DNA from: Cryptomeria japonica
Lineage: Eukaryota; Streptophyta; Pinopsida; Cupressales; Cupressaceae
Direction of reading: 5' to 3'
Length of the DNA: 64,000 nt
NCBI RefSeq assembly: GCF_030272615.1
Contig: NC_081415.1
Location: forward strand, 377,813,892 to 377,877,891
The notes below the pieces were generated by a model. It did no database searches. It was not told the origin of the DNA and worked only from the letters and a program-made list of their open reading frames with translations. Below are positions 11,935 through 25,300 of this stretch, piece after piece. The position numbers and the translations under genes were made by a program. The first letter of the stretch is position 1. Each line of letters begins with the position of its first letter.

Positions 11935-12830
11935 AGGGAACTATGTCAAAAGTATTTTTCTATATTTATCAATATCAATATAATATCAAAATTGTTATTA
12001 ATATATATTTGTTTCCTTTACATTCAATTCTTAATTCCATGACGTTTCTATAATTTAATTATTTAAAATAAAGTGAGATTATATAAGAATTATCTTTTTC
12101 TATTTATAAATATGAAGATAGTAATAAAATTATTAGTTTGAAAAAATCTTGAAAGATTTATTTCTAAGTTATAAAAAAAATTAATGAATGAGAATATAGA
12201 TGTTTTTATATTTTCAATTCTATGATGTTTCTAAAATTTAATTAGTTAAATAAATTAAAATTATGTTAAAGTATGTATTTATAAATATCAATATAGTAAC
12301 AAAATTGTCGTTTTCTTTAAATATCTATTTGTTGTCTTTACATTCAATTCTTAGTTCCATAATATTTTTATAATTTAACTACTTAAAGTAAATTAATATT
12401 ATAAACCAAATTAAACCTTAAACCTAAACCAAATTGACCTCTACAACACTAAAATAAAATAAAGTTTAACCATAAACTAAATTGAACTCTATGAATAATT
12501 AAAAAAATAGTTAATAAGAATAAAGATGTTTCTATACTTTTAATTATATGATATTTCTAAAATTTTAGTACTTAATAAATTAAGATCATGTCAAAAGTAT
12601 TTTTTTTCAAATTTATAAATATCAATATAGTAACAAAAATGTTTTTTTTCATATATCTATTACTTGCCTTTACATTCAATTCTCAATTCTCAATTCCATG
12701 ATGTTTCTATAATTTAATTACTAAAATTAAATTAAGATTATATTAGAATTACTTTTCCATATCTATAAATATGAATATAGTAAGGAAATTATTATTTTGC
12801 AAAAATCTATAAAGATTTATTTCTTCTTAT
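11935..12830. repeat. diverged tandem repeat, about 320-330-bp period
   Basis: TTTACATTCAATTCT(T/C)A, followed by a phrase like TTCCATGATGTTTCTATAATTTAATTA, recurs near 12020, 12338 and 12670. Each is followed by similar AT-rich text with ATAAATAT(C/G)AATATAGTAA. Copies are well diverged. No coding signal. Confidence 0.6.
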
Positions 12831-13179
12831 TATATATATAATCGTTTATAAGTTCCCTAAAGTGAACCAATATGATTAGCAATAAAAGTGGGCGAACATA
12901 TCTATATCTTTCCATGAACAATAAAAATAATTTAATTCTAAGTCCTGGCATGTGATGAAGGATGGTAAAATTTCTTGATCTTCTCATATACATAATATAG
13001 TCTATCATTAAAAAAAAGGGATCTTGAAAAGACTAGAAATATTGATTTAGAAATTACCATGTAATTATTATAAAATTATTTTAAATTTAGTTAGGAGATA
13101 ATTTTTTGAATTAATGTTTTGAGTCACACTATCATCTATAAAAAAGAAAGAAAAATAGACCAAGAGATCCCTTGAAATA

Positions 13180-13962
13180 TTACCCTAAACCAAATTGAAC
13201 CCAAATCGTAAACTAAATTGATACTTAACTCTAACACTAAACCAAATCAAACCCTAACCCTAACCCAAAAACAAATTTAATTATAACCCTAACCTTCAAT
13301 TGACCTCTGACCATAATCTTAATAAAATATCAAACCTAGATAAACTTGAACCCTAACCATGAACCAAAATCTACTATAAACCTAACACTAAACTAAATTG
13401 AACCCTAACCTTAAAAATAACAAAACAATAAATCAAATTTAACCCCAACTCTAATCCTAATCCTAATCAAATTAAATTGAACCCTAAGACAAAACCACTT
13501 TTAACCTTAATCCTATACCAAATTGAACTCTAACCCTAACACTAAACCAAATTGAATCTTAGCACTAAACCAAATGGAACCCTAAGCTAAATTATATTTG
13601 AAATCAAATTCAAACTTAATCTATACCAAATTGATCCTAAACACTAAATCAAATTAAACCCAAATCTTTAGGTCATGGAGAATTATGTTGAAGACATAGA
13701 AATAATCACCTTAAAAACCAAATTTAACAGTGAACCAAATCGAACCCTAACCTTAACCATAAACCAAATTACAAATTAAACCAGTTAACCCTAACCTTAA
13801 CACTCAACCAAATTGAACCTTAACCCCAAACCTTGAATTGAGCCTTATACTAACCCTATTTAATAATTTTTAATTAAATGACAACCTTAATTAGTGTCTT
13901 ATTAAGTGATCTTATTTCTAATTAATGTGTCCTCATTAAATATTTTTAAAATAATATAATCT
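13180..13962 (-). repeat. degenerate CCCTAA-like array, left part
   Basis: Many AACCCTAA, AACCTTAA and CTAAACCAAATTGAACC units of roughly 20 bp, with a weaker patch already at 12410-12490. The telomere-like motif is in the opposite orientation to the array at 4725-5310. The array resumes at 18407 after element A, so it predates that insertion. Confidence 0.65.
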
Positions 13963-14012
13963 AATCCTTAGGTGTCTCCACCCAACCTAGGAGACAATTT
14001 GTAGAACATCAT

Positions 14013-15056
14013 TGATCTACTTATTAGGATCTATGATAGTTGTACGTGAAATGTTACTTATTGAAACAAGTAGTTACTGAAGGTCTTAAAAACTAAAATT
14101 GAAATTGGAATGCTTAAATAAACATCACAATAATTTAACATCGAATTAATAACAAAGAAAGAAGAGAAGACAAGGAAACACAAATTGATAATAGAGTTCA
14201 CCAAATGGCTATGTCTCTAGGTCCCTCTCCAACAGAGTGACCAATCCTTGATTATGCTCCAAAAAAAGATTGCAAGGTCTTCAACTTAGTACAAAGTCTC
14301 CACACATCTCCTCAGATGATAATGAATTACAAAATTCATTCTCTCTCAAGTACAAGCTTGACTTAGCTCCCAATGCATAGAGATGAACAATTCACTATCG
14401 TCAAGCTAACTTCTCAAAGTTGTGTAGCTCTCCAATATTTCTCTCCTTTACCCCCTTATGTTTCTAAAGAGACTGCTAATGTAGTAGTTGGGAGTGCTAT
14501 TAGGGGAGGGGGAGGTTGGTGGTTCTAACCGCCAGCCTTCCCATTTAACTCGCTCAATATTTGAATAAGGGGTAAATAGAAATTAGCTCATATACATTTA
14601 TGAAAAATGGCTTTCGATTGGCCCATTTTAGCGCCAACTCACTGCTCCTACCACATCATCACACCAACTATATATACCACATCATTAACACCTCTACCTG
14701 CCACATCAACGTTTGTACCTAGTCAACCCTTCCTTTTGGAAACTTTGATTGGACATATCTTGCTCATACAGACTCCAATTGACGTGATTCAAACAGAATT
14801 GGAATTGTCTCAATGAGCCCTTCGATTTGAGGTCACTTTCTCTTGATTCCAAGATGTTCAAATTTTTGGCTAAAGTTCCTACTTAAGTTCCCCATTTGAC
14901 CAAACTTTGATTGGCCATAAATTTTGCGTATGAACTCCATTTGATCTTGTTCAAGTTGCATTGGGTTCATTTCACCGAGCACTTTGACATGGTGACATTT
15001 TTTTTTTAGAACATTTGGAACATTTAAATTTTTGGTGAAAATATCCACCTGGATCA
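14013..15056. mobile_element. probable solo LTR B nested in element A
   Basis: Alignment of the two LTRs of element A shows an extra 1,044 bp here. It begins TGATC and ends GATCA (TG...CA, as LTRs do). It is flanked by ATCAT (14008-14012) and ATCCT (15057-15061); the uninterrupted LTR reads ATCCT, so this is a 5-bp TSD with one mutation. It contains no coding region. A solo LTR is the simplest reading; a small non-autonomous element with the same ends is possible. Confidence 0.7.
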
Positions 15057-18000
15057 ATCCTCTACAACTAAGAGAGATTCAACACATGAGATTGTATTGA
15101 AATGAGGTAAGCATAAATGTACAAGGAGACTTTCTTAAATAGGAAAGAGTAGGTGATGAGAGTACACGGGATTTGGAGAAGTGTCTCCATCTAGAAGAGT
15201 CCAAATATAACTCTACAATTATCCTTTTACCTGATAAATGTTGTTACTTAAGTCAAAATTAAGTAAAGTTAAATAGTCAAAACTATTTACTCCAACACCC
15301 CCCCTTAAGTGCAACTTAGGGAGTAAAGCATGTGATATGATATGCCTTATGGGTCTAGAAACAAATCCATGTTAGGTACCCATGTACAACTACAATACAA
15401 ATCATTCTCTCACAAATTAAGAAAAGAAGAAAAACCTTGTGGGAGAAAACTCCTCTCCAAAAAGAGAACATTTAAAGACTAAGAAGCATCCAAAATGATG
15501 TCCTAAAAGTATAAAGAACATCACTAAAGCTCAAAGTTGTAGATAATTGTCAAAGACTAATATGGTGTTGCAACTGAAGATCCTCCTCTAAAAAAGATGA
15601 CGATCAAGATCATGAAGACACCAATCTACATGAGTGCCCCAAACGACACTACTTGAACAATGATTAGATGAAAATAATGTCAATAACATTTGTCAATCAA
15701 AAATATAGATAACAAATAAATTTGCATGAGTGGCCTTCAAATCACTATGCAACCAATGAGGTTGCTTGAGTGATCCCATCATCACTACTCAACAAATGCA
15801 AGGTGAAAATACAAGTAAAATAGTCTAAAGATCCAAGATCAACTGAGGATGATTGCCTCCACAAAATAGGAATGCAAGAGTGTGTTGACTCACTTCAAGT
15901 GAAACCAAAGAAGCATTGACACAAACAGTATATATATCCCTCATAATGTTGACTGGGGAGAAGCATGATAGTTCACTGAATTCGTGTCACCAACCAATTC
16001 AAGGTCCGAAGTAACCAAGATAGTACTTACAACTAAACAAAGGTTGTGCACCGAGCTACGCACACATGAGGCATGAATCCCATTGGTTCATCTATTGTCA
16101 TCGAGTTACACTCTCTTTCAGAAAGCTATGATTGGAAAACAACAAAGACTCTACACAACCCCCCATGACACTTTATAGTACAATGTGAGTACAAGAATAT
16201 GGCACAATTTGTGAAAAATCCCTAAATACATGGTGTGAAATTGCATCTCAATGTGTCTATAAAAATGTGCTTACAAAAAAAATTGCATCAATGAATAGTG
16301 CACAGAACCACCTTTTTGGTCTGATACTTTGTTTGCTAAAAATAGACTCTGAAAGTCCAAGTTATGGTCATTTGAAGAAACAACGTGATTGGGGCTTAAA
16401 GGCAAAAAAATTTGGCCCACTCCTCTTAAGCATCAAGGGGTGAGGGTTTGGTTCTTCATGCAACCATCAACTCAACAAGTTATAAAAAATCCCCCTCATA
16501 ACAAAAAGGGCACCAATAAGCAGGGTAGTGGTAGGGTCCAGTGGTGGATCTGCATGCCACCTCAATACTCATAACCACTTTCACAAACAACATTTCCATG
16601 AAATCGCCACACGCAAGATTCAATTACATTGAATATGAAGGCAGATAAATTTGACCCATGATTAAACTGAGATCAAATCTTGATGCTCTACCACAACACA
16701 TGCTATGGGAAATAATAGTAAATGTACTGATTCGACAAAATGAATTATTCAGATCTTGCAAAAAATTGAAATTGATCCCTATTGGCAAGGAAAATGACTG
16801 GCAAATATGAATGCCTGCCAAGAAAAATGTAAAGGTACTATGAACCAAAAACACTCAAGCCTAAAAAATACCACAAGTCAAGCATTAAATGTGGGCCCAA
16901 TGACCAAAGATGAGAGTCGCATCACATGGAGCAATAAACCACATAATAAATGCATCAACAAATGAGTGAAGAAGGCTAATATATCAATGCTACTCAAATA
17001 ACGTGTTGTAAGCAAAAATGAAAGTAGGAATTTGCAATAATGAATCTGCCACTATGATGAAGATGTTGGTCCAAGCAAATGAGGGTACGACTCAAATCTT
17101 AAACAATAGATAAGAAAATAAAAAATGACTCAACTATAATCATTGTAAGGATCTCCACCATGTAGGACAATAAGATCCTCATCAATAGGCCAACCACAAA
17201 GACATTCCTTTCACAATAAATGCATTGACCTTTAAGGAAAATTTTATATGCCTAGCTAAGGAAAAATGCAGCTTGAGAAGGAGTCTCTCCACCCAGTCAT
17301 GTTTTGCAGATCAATGCTGAAAAACAAGATGCCCAAAAGCTTTTGATGCACTAATAAAATGAATGACAAGGGTCTAATGTAGCCAATCTATCAAACATAA
17401 AATCACATGGAAAATATGGAGGCTAACCAGTGAATTTGAGTACCAAACCAAATGAAGGTCAATGTAGTTACACGACCAAAAACAGGCAAAAACACCTTCG
17501 ACGAGCAATCATATTAGATCACATAAGCCAAGTAAGCTTCCTCACGACAAATTGTCTCTCTTAATTTTTCAAATCCACGATAAAAGTGGAATTGAAAAGT
17601 GGTGGGAAATACAACCTCTTACAAAGAAACGACGCAAATAAGGGCCTTTGACCAAACAAATAGTCGATTTGATCCCAAGTATATAGTTCAAGCTTAATAT
17701 AGCAATGATTGGAGTCTGACACAAACCCCACGTGCTTACACAAGAGATTGATGCATGCCAAGAACCACCATGACAAAAATAGTCAGCATTCTTCCACTTA
17801 TAAACTATCATTAGTCACTCTTGAAAGAAAGAACCAATGCCTATTAGAAACATGCAATCTATTATAATAGAGGCACATGGTTGATAACTGAGGGCAGATA
17901 AATTTGATCACCAAACAAAGACAAGCTACCAATGAATGAAATCATTTGACTGTACAATCAAACACACCAAGGCTAATCCAAGGATGAGGCACTTTAAAAA

Positions 18001-18112
18001 TTGAATGCCTCCAATCATGAGATAGATCAAGACTATCTAGGACCTCAAAACTTAAAAATGATGAAGGTTGTCCAAATAGAAAGGAGCTACATAATTGGAG
18101 GCTTTGATACTG

Positions 18113-18401
18113 TGTAGGTGTCTCCACCCAACCTAGGAGACAATTTGTAGAACATCCTTCACAGCTAAGAGAGATTCAATACATGAGATTGTATTAAAAT
18201 ATGGTGAGTACAAATGTACAAGGAGCCTTGTTTAAATAAGAAAGAGTGGGTGATGAGAGTACACAAGATTTGGACAAGTGTCTCCATCTGGAAGAGTTAG
18301 AATCCAAATATAACTCTACAATTATACATCTACCTACTAAATGTCGTTACCTAAGTTAAAACTTAAGTAAATATAAATAGCCAAATCTATTTACTCTAAT
18401 A
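18113..18401 (-). repeat. 5' LTR of element A
   Basis: On the plus strand it begins TGTAGGTGTCTCC and ends in a mutated CTCTAATA where the other LTR has CTCCAACA. It aligns throughout with 13968-14012 plus 15057-15297. Confidence 0.85.
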
Positions 18402-18406
18402 AATCC

Positions 18407-18601
18407 ATCATAAATCTTAAACCAAATTAAACCTTTACCCTAACACCAAAGAAAATTGAACCCTAATACTAAACCAAATTGAAGCCTAACTCTAAACCCA
18501 AACATAAATTGCACACTTACACTTATAAAACCTTAACACAAATTAAACACTAACCTTAAACCTAATTGAACATTAAATTGAACTATAATGCTAAATATTA
18601 A
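18407..18601 (-). repeat. degenerate CCCTAA-like array, right part
   Basis: Continuation of the 13180-13962 array beyond element A, with AACCAAATTGAA and CCCTAA-derived units. Confidence 0.6.
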
Positions 18602-20075
18602 ATCCATCATCATCAAATTTATCTACTCTAAGGTTTAGAGTATTTGACTTTCCAAAATATACTGTTGTGTTTGATGAATTTTTAGAGTTGTTGTTAGGTT
18701 AAATTAAGCAATATTAAATAAAAAATACAACCATGTTATAAATGAAATTGATTGCATATTTAGGTTAATATATGATATGATTGAATCATGAACTAATATT
18801 AATTGAATATCATAATTAAATATATAATACAATTAAAATAGTGATAAGGAAAGAGCATAGAGCATAGTGATTAATAGATTAAGATTGATTAATTATTCCT
18901 TTGAAAGCAATGTTTTGTTATATTTTTATTGCTATGTTGTAAGTTTTATCATATCCAATTTCTTGCATCTATAACTATCTTGTAAATAAGGCTTCAAAGT
19001 CTCATCAATTGATCAATGCAATAAGTTCCTTATATTAGATTTAATTGTTTTAAATAGTAAATCTTGTCATTTGTTTATAGTTATGAATGCTATTTTATTT
19101 TTATCTTTATTTTTAAAATTTGATATCTCTCAACGTCCTCTACATGAATTTTATTTATAAAATATATGTATGCTAGTTTCTTTAAATACATCAATTGTCA
19201 AACTATTTAATATTTGAAAAAAGAAAAAGAAAAAAGAAAACAAATTATTTACTTAACATATTAATTTATTAAGTACATCATTGTTTTTTAAAATAAAAAA
19301 TAAAAAATTCATTAAAAAAACAAATCGACAAGAATACTAAACAAGAAATTATAAATTAATGAATATAAACTATTATTTTAATTAATCATTATATATATTC
19401 TCTCATACCTATACTCGGGATTTTCTTTCCCGCTATATAGATTACCATACCGTATTTATATGCATCTAGAGCCCTCTAATTTTTATTTTTTTAATAAGAA
19501 AGTACTGGTTAGATAGTACAATCGACCAAATTATGTAAAAGTGTAAAAGAATAAATTAGAATACCATTCATGAGAGTTAAGAAATAAAGAAACCTAGAGA
19601 TTAGATAGTCAAATGGAGGCAAATTGGAAATCCATCTTAGTTGATGAATGGAAATAAAGAAGGGAAAGTAAATCTATAACGCTTTTATGTATACAGAATT
19701 GGTAATTACATTAGAATAAGTTTGCAACTCACTTAATTATGGAACAAACATCTCTGGTCCTATACAAGATGATACGTATAAATAGACATGCCTAAAGTTA
19801 TAGAAAAGTATAAATAGACATGTCTAAAGTTAAAGCTTTTTCTATAGTAGGGATATGTGAAGAATTATTTATTTGATATATGATATATTTTTTCAAGTAA
19901 CATATATTTGAATATTCGATTTGTTTACTATTAAATTTAGGTTCCATATTAGATTTGGATCATAATATTATTAAAAAAATCATCTAAGATAAATTTTCAA
20001 AACTAAACTAATAATTGTTTTAAAGAGATTTGATTTAAGTTTTCAATTTTTCAAATGTACATCCATTTATATGTT
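18602..20075. other. AT-rich intergenic DNA
   Basis: No coding region or element ends recognised. Confidence 0.5.
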
Positions 20076-22015
20076 TTTTAAATTAAAAGCAACCAAAACT
20101 AGGGAGTTGACCCAATTACAGGCACAGTAATAGTAGAAAAATGACTGTTAGCAGAATTACAACATAGACAACAAAACATCCTCCTAAAACTTTCCTCTAT
20201 CAAAAACCTTAAAAGTACCAACCATATTAACAGAGTTTATCAAAGTCATAATAAATAGTAAGATATGCCACGCAGGGCTAAAGATAATCGAGTTAGAGAT
20301 GAACCAGTAGAGAGTATAACTATAATCATAATTAAAAAAACTAAGGCCATAGTGGCCATCCAAAAAATTAAAAAACCACCATGCAGCAAGCATTCTTATT
20401 TCTTTTTGTCATGACTGAGCTTGGGAAAAAGCATCCTAGCCCACTCTTTAGTAAGAAATTTGAAGAGGTCTTTGTAGTCCTCTTCCTCCTTCTGTTTTCC
20501 TTTATGGGTGTTAACCTGCAAGAGACAAAGGGTGGTCACAGAGCTGTGCATGACCTTCAGCACAAACCTGGTGACCTCCTAGAGCCTTTTTTCAGTAATC
20601 TCCTCTCTGCTGACAATTCCCTACATTTTCTCATTCAAAGCGTCCACTTTATTTTCTATTTCCAACACCTTGCATCCGCTTCCTCCTTGATGCTGCTAGC
20701 TTCCTCCACAATAGCCTTTTGCTCAATCCTAAGGGTAGGAGACAGAGAATTGGCTCAGGAATTGGGGTCAACGGTCGAGTTCACTGAGTTTTTGGGGCTT
20801 TCAGAGACATGGGTAGAGCTTTCAAGTAGGGGGGCCAAGCTGGATTGGGATAAGGCCGCTTTGCCAGGGGGGTTGATATCATCTCTCACATTTGCAAAAT
20901 CACCCGTGTCATGGGATGAGGAGGGGTCCTTCAGGGATTTATCTTTTTCAAGGGATTTGGACGCCAATCTCACAAAGCGATGGGGGGTGTTAGCTTCATC
21001 AGTGATCTCCACATCGGAGTCAATTTGTTGAATCTTCACCTTCTTGGGCTCAAAGGGTTTAGAGTCCTCCGAGGGGCTAGCACATTTTTTGCTTTTCTTG
21101 TTAAGAGTAGAGACTTGCAAAGGGTAGGATTGGAGGAGCCAAATTCAAGAATAAGGGTAGGGTTTTTATCAGGATTAGCAATGGCCAAAGGCAGGGACTG
21201 AATTTCAGGCATATTTTGAACATAGATCGTCCGGGGAGGGCAAAGAGCCAGGTGAAAATTATACAGGCAAAGGATAAGACCTTGATGTAGAATAGTATAA
21301 TCCTTACTTTGTTTCTTCACTTTAGCAACATCTTTGACATTAGCAGTCATAGAATGCAGTAAAGAGAACATAATGGAAATAAGATCCCTATTTCTAAGAT
21401 GGTTGAGAAATGGGAGATGGTAGTAGTAGAAAAACCCATACCGCTCTTCGAGGGTGAAATATTTCATGATGATGTAGCACACCTCGTCCCATGGTGGTGG
21501 AAGCTCCTCACGATTGAACCCAACGGTTCACTTAACAGGATTCTCACCATCACGGAAGAATTGATTCAGGCTAGTGGTATTCGAGATACGACTCTGCTTT
21601 TTCCATTTTCGGCCCTCCATAGAAAGGCTCGTAGCCTGTGCTATAACCTCCTCATTCACTTTAAATGAAATGCCGCCCACAATGACCCTTCTGTCAACCC
21701 AGGAAGCCACAAACTATTTAAACAATCTCTCATTGTTGCCCTTCATAGTCTCCATGAATTTATCTATCCCTCCTGTGCACACAAACCATGGTGTTGGCTT
21801 GGCTTTGAATTCATCCATCTTATCTGGCTTAAGTCTCAGTCTATCACCCCCCATATCCACTTCCTCTAGCTTAATAGTAGCAACAAGAAACAGGGAATTA
21901 GAATTGCAGAGCCACTCAAGACCAAAGGAAGAGTCCAGAAACAGACCCACCAAACTATGCAAGGAGGCAGTGCAATAATCGTCGTAATTATTGCAAGGCA
22001 TGTTTAAAAAAACCC
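20076..22015 (-). pseudogene. decayed ORF of unknown family, possibly retroposed
   Basis: On the minus strand one frame is open from ATG at 22001 to about 21036 apart from stops at 21714 and 21528. It then shifts by one base near 21040-21120 and continues to a stop at 20755, after which a Glu/Lys-rich coiled-coil-like segment can still be read toward 20380. Recognisable text includes SWVDRRVIVGG with VNEEVIAQ (about 21640-21710), an aromatic stretch ERYGFFYYYHLPF (about 21415-21455) and a Lys/Ser/Pro-rich tail (20755-21120). I cannot name the family. A short A-rich tract on the minus strand at about 20076-20090 could be a poly(A) remnant of retroposition. It sits just 3' of the L1 LINE on the same strand; it could be a separate retroposon or, less likely, an extra 3' ORF. 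Confidence 0.6.
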
Positions 22016-22336
22016 ACCAAGCCCAATATCTATTCCACTCGTGTGAGCCTTCAATCCGCCTAGTATTGATTAGGCGAGATAGGTACAGCCTTCATCAACA
22101 CCAATATCGTCTGTCCAAATGATTAAAAAAATATTACCTTTCCTAATATTGGTACTCCGCAAGGAAAAAAATCATTATCCAGACTCCTTGGGTTATTTTG
22201 AGAATAATGACTAGGCCATATGCCGCCACGTGGGATGTCCATTCATTAGTTGTCGAGCTCCAACTTCAAGTTCAAAATTTGAAAATTTATAATCATCATC
22301 AGATTACAGATGAATAAGAAACAAAACAAAGGGAGA

Positions 22337-25300
22337 TTAAACATTGTTAGCACTTAAACTTTCCCTCTCAAGGATTTCCTTGGTATCCATTGGCAGCAGA
22401 TGAACATTCCTCCAACATCGTAAGCCATCTTGCAACATGTCAAAAGTAGCCATGGAGTCAACAACCACATTTCCTTCTCTGTAAATATGGTAGAGAGTGA
22501 AACTATCAAGGTTAGCTAAGAGCATTCTAACATCCTTCAATATCACTTCCACTTTCCATCCCGCAACACTTCTTCCACTGCCAACCTCCACAATTAGTTT
22601 AGAATCGCCTTCAATTTCAAGTTATCTGATACCTATAGCAATGGCAAACTTCATTCCCCATAAAAGGGCCATTCCCTCAGCTTGGTTGACAGTATGGATC
22701 CTCAAGCTTCCAGTGTAGGCGGCGATAAGTTTTCCCTAATGGTCTCTTATAACACCACCTCCAGCTTGCCAAGTATTGTGGACCGCCCCATCAAAGTTTA
22801 ATTCGTGACACGAGGGACTTGGGGCTTCCCATTTGGTCATTTTCCTGTTGATCTTTTTAGTGTTGTTGAAGATTTTAAACTCTCGGGGGAGTTTCCATTT
22901 TTCATCAATCCTCCAATCAGCAAGGTTAGGAGGATTGGAGGGGGTTTTCCATATAGTCATCAAGATATTATCCATGATCATCTTGAAGTAGCTATTAAAA
23001 ACATTATCTTGGGAACTTTCAGTATCTTTGAAGATTCTATTATTTCTTTCTTTCCAGACACTCCAACAAATATGGGGAGGAATTTGTTTCCACAGTTGTA
23101 TAACCAGGGGGTGATGAGAAGGTGATGACCATCCAACCACAAACAGGTGGATATCCCCTTGGAAAACCCATTGGAGGCCACATTTTTCAAGGATAATGGT
23201 CCACAAGTGTCTAACGAAGGGGCAGTGAATAAAAAGATGGTTGATAGTTTCCTCCTCGAATTTACTGAGGATACACCTGTTAGGCAATTGGAAACCCCTC
23301 CTCCTTAAGTTATCCCGAGTCAACACTTTTCCATGCATGAGAATCCACCAGAAGAAATTAATCTTTGGTATAAGTTGCGAGTTCCAATTTTTTTTACAAC
23401 ATTCCGTATCCCCATTGAATCTCAAAAGTTATCTGTAAGTAGACCTGACTGAGAAATCCCTAGACTAAGTCCCCTTCCAGATGAATTTATCCTCATAGAG
23501 AGACAGAGGTATCCTCATCATGTGCATGAGGGTCTGAAGGTCCAAAGCTTTAGGCAAGAGTTCAAAAAAATCATTGAAGATCAAAGAGATATTTTTCCAA
23601 AGGTTTATCCACACAATGTAGTCAACAACATAATCACCAAATTGGTCATTTAGGATGTTCATTAACTAGTGGAAGTGAGTTTCAACCAAAGATTTATCCT
23701 CCAACCACATATCCTCCCAAAATCTGATCTTTCTTCCATTTCCAAGTTGTCACTTCAGTCCCCCTCTAATTATAGATCTCATCTTAAGTACGTTGTTCTA
23801 TAATTTAGACCCAGAAGGTAAGCTAATAGAATCCAAGTTAAAATAGAACTGATCTGTTTCCAAATATTTAGCCCTGATAATGTTGGACCAATCTGCATCT
23901 CCTTTAGCCAAGTTCCAGCCCACTTTGGTAATTAAGGCTTTGTTCAGGGTATTTATCTTTCTAATACCTAGACCACCCATAGTCTTAGGAAAACAAACAC
24001 CGTCCCAATTAACCAATGAGAGGCGTTTCTTTTCTTCCATACCAGTTCAGAGGAAGGTTCTTTGGATCTTCTCAAGCTTCTCCCCCATAGAACCCAAGAT
24101 TTTGAATAGGGAGAGGAAATAAATAGGGATATCCTAGAGAGAGGCAACAAGAAGTTGGAGCTTCCCCGCACTACTAGGGAATTTGCCCTTCCAACTAGCA
24201 AGTTTTTTCTCTATTCTTTCAAGGATAGTATTCCAGAAGGCCGGAGTCACCTCTTTGATAGTAAGAGGGAGACCCAGGTATGTCCCAGGTAAGTTAGCAG
24301 ATTGGCACCCGAGAATATTAAGAATTTTGGTCTGCAAGTCAATAGGGGTGTTGAAAAAGTAAAGACTACTTTTATTATAGTTAATGCATTGACCTGAAGC
24401 AGAGGCATGCTTATTAAGTAGATTCTTCCAGTGTTTAGCTTCTATTACAGAGGATTTACCAAATAGGAAGGTGTCATCAACAAATTGTTGAATCACAAAA
24501 GGGGGATAGTAGAAGCAACTTTGATTCCCTGTATTCTCCAATTGACAACAAGATTCATAAAATTTCTGCCCAAAACCTCAGTAGTCATAATAAAAAGATA
24601 GGGGGAAAGGGGGTCCCCTTGCCTGATACCTTTCTCAACTTTGAAGCAACCCCTAGGAACCCCATTGACCAAGACATAAAATTGAATCGTAGACACACTC
24701 TCAGATCATATCAACAATTCTGGGATTAAAGCCAAGTTTTGAGAGAGTTTTAAACAGGAAACACTAATTGACTTTATCATAGGCTTTTGAGATGTCAAGT
24801 TTAAAAGAAACACCTAGGGTTCTGCTTTTGTCCATGGAATGAATAATTTCATGAGTAGCAATGGTCGCACCCAAGATTTGATGACCTGGGACAAAGCCTT
24901 TTTGAGAAGGGTTGATAAACTTGGGAAGTAACGGTTTGATTATGTTCACTAAGACCTTAGAAATGATCTTATAAATAGTATTGCAGAGACTGATAAGCCG
25001 AAAATCCATCATGCATTTAGGGTCTTGAGACTTGGGAACAGAACAATGTAGGTGTTGTTCAACTTGTTCAGGAACTTACCAGTCCTGAAGAAATCCTTCA
25101 TGGCTCTAGTGACATGAAAGCTGACAATGTCTCAAAATTCCTTGGAAAAAGCAGGGGGGAAACCATCCGGACCCGGGGTCTTGTAGGCGCCCATAACAAA
25201 GACAACAACACGAACCTCCTCCATAGAAATAGGGGATAAGAGTTGGCTATTATCATCTTCACCATTGGTTGTAGGTAGTTTACTCAAAAGTCTGTCTTGA

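Larger units (their letters stand above)
13968..18401 (-). mobile_element. LTR element A, non-autonomous, TSD AATCC
   Basis: Five-base direct repeats AATCC at 13963-13967 and 18402-18406 flank the unit. Read on the minus strand: 5' LTR 18401-18113 (289 bp), a primer site CAGTATCAAAGC at 18112-18101 resembling the initiator tRNA-Met site TGGTATCAGAGC, about 2.8 kb of internal DNA, a polypurine tract CTTAAGGGGGGG ending at 15298, then the 3' LTR from 15297 to 13968, interrupted by solo LTR B. The internal region 15298-18100 has no recognisable gag or pol; its longest ORFs are about 80 residues. This is a decayed or gene-less LARD-like element. Terminal dinucleotides at both outer ends have mutated. 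Confidence 0.85.

Noticed and set aside
15298-18100. Hidden gag or pol in element A
   Set aside because: No frame gives a zinc knuckle, a DSG, YVDD or DD35E motif, or a long open stretch; only short shadows were seen.
20381-21031. 216-codon plus-strand ORF
   Set aside because: It is antisense to the decayed minus-strand ORF, and its translation has no recognisable features.
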